The notes under the pieces: model-generated | Databases searched by the model: none | Told to the model about the DNA's origin: nothing | What the model saw: the letters and a program-made list of their open reading frames with translations, nothing else | DNA from: Nitrososphaerales archaeon TH5893 | GTDB taxonomy: Archaea; Thermoproteota; Nitrososphaeria; Nitrososphaerales; Nitrososphaeraceae | Length of the DNA: 5,555 bases | Assembly (NCBI GenBank): GCA_014523685.1 | Contig: JAATVT010000240.1 | Location: 1-5,555, forward strand | Direction: 5' to 3' | Part shown: positions 5,106 to 5,555 of the stretch, piece after piece | Layout of the letters: every line of letters begins with the position of its first letter | How positions within the stretch are numbered: the stretch's first letter is position 1 | Made by a program: the position numbers and the translations under genes

Positions 5106-5553
5106 TAGTACCTTAATATCAGTAGCAAGATGCTCTCTTGGCAATGGGATATTTGCAAATGTAGACTTTAAGAAAGGAGACATTATCTTCACCTGGGAAG
5201 GCATAACAAAGAGGGATATCTATCCATGGTATGTGGGCGAAAGGTGGTTACAGATAGGATTCTCTGAGTGGATTGATCCATACAGAGACAATCCTGGCTA
5301 CTACATAAACCACTCTTGCAATCCAAACTCTGGTATCAGAAACTCCGTAGAGATGGTTGCGATGAGAGATATCAAAAAAGGTGAGGAAGTAACATTTGAT
5401 TATTCCACTTCAGAGAGTGAGGATGGATGGTATCTGATATGTCATTGTGGGGAGAAAAACTGTAGGCGCATAATAAAGCCCTATGAGTTTTTATCTAAAG
5501 AACTAAAGCTAAAGTACAGAGACTTTGTCTCTGAATATCTTAGGGGGATATAG
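5089..5553 (+). CDS. SET-domain protein lysine methyltransferase
   Basis: This 154-aa protein is a compact SET domain. GNGIFA (18-23) is the opening SAM-site motif. NHSCNPN (74-80) and GEEVTFDY (98-105) form the knot-like active site, with Y105 as the likely catalytic Tyr. A post-SET cluster C118-x-C120-GEKN-C125-R follows, which with C77 would bind one zinc ion. SET enzymes transfer methyl groups from SAM to lysine side chains. In archaea the targets are chromatin or other DNA- and RNA-binding proteins in the few cases I know. There is no pre-SET or targeting domain. The start is TTG at 5089, the only usual start codon after an in-frame TAA at 5071. It lies inside the HEAT gene, giving a 17-nt overlap and probable translational coupling. 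The stop lies 2 nt before the window end. Confidence 0.88.
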   Translation: MRQSYSSTLISVARCSLGNGIFANVDFKKGDIIFTWEGITKRDIYPWYVGERWLQIGFSEWIDPYRDNPGYYINHSCNPNSGIRNSVEMVAMRDIKKGEEVTFDYSTSESEDGWYLICHCGEKNCRRIIKPYEFLSKELKLKYRDFVSEYLRGI

Positions 5554-5555
5554 GG

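Noticed and set aside
1..5555. CRISPR array, tRNA, rRNA or insertion-sequence ends
   Set aside because: I looked on both strands and found no regularly spaced repeats, no cloverleaf, and no transposase with terminal inverted repeats.

Overview
The window looks like a chromosomal stretch from an ammonia-oxidising archaeon of the Nitrososphaerales. It is AT-rich (by eye about 38-40% GC). The gene families point the same way: a tyrosine-recombinase N-terminus of the Nitrososphaera type, a regulator with an N-terminal domain resembling NitrOD5 fused to a winged helix, very small zinc-ribbon proteins, a stand-alone SET protein and Shine-Dalgarno motifs of the AGGTGAT type. The taxonomic call rests on remembered family resemblance, not on a search.

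The left and middle part (1 to about 4100) is sparse and shows much decay. It opens with an integrase cut off after its N-terminal DNA-binding domain (8-367), followed by a small intact zinc-ribbon gene (643-807). A regulator (830-1453) lies tail to tail with that gene on the minus strand. A gap (1500-1760) contains one long frame broken by a single TAG. Next is a multi-pass membrane protein with a PS-x-AD motif (1813-2658). Downstream on the minus strand are a 23-codon remnant resembling the start of a DUF4242 protein, with ACG where ATG is expected (2690-2761), and a SnoaL-like gene (2971-3369). A 47-bp tandem duplication has frameshifted the end of the SnoaL-like gene, and its older C-terminus can still be read just downstream. 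At 3417-3513 is a broken second copy of the 643-807 zinc-ribbon gene.

The right part (4124-5553) is compact and intact. Four plus-strand genes are packed as an apparent operon: a 58-aa zinc-ribbon protein whose TGA overlaps the ATG of a SemiSWEET-like transporter, then, after 11 nt, a four-repeat HEAT protein starting at TTG behind a full AGGTGAT motif, then a SET-domain methyltransferase whose TTG start lies inside the end of the HEAT gene.

The most interesting signal is the HEAT protein. Its four repeats match, in order and spacing, one half of deoxyhypusine hydroxylase (DOHH), including two His-Glu motifs 32 residues apart. It could be a single-domain relative of that di-iron enzyme that would work as a dimer. 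Its coupling to a SET lysine methyltransferase suggests a protein-modification module, which is inference.
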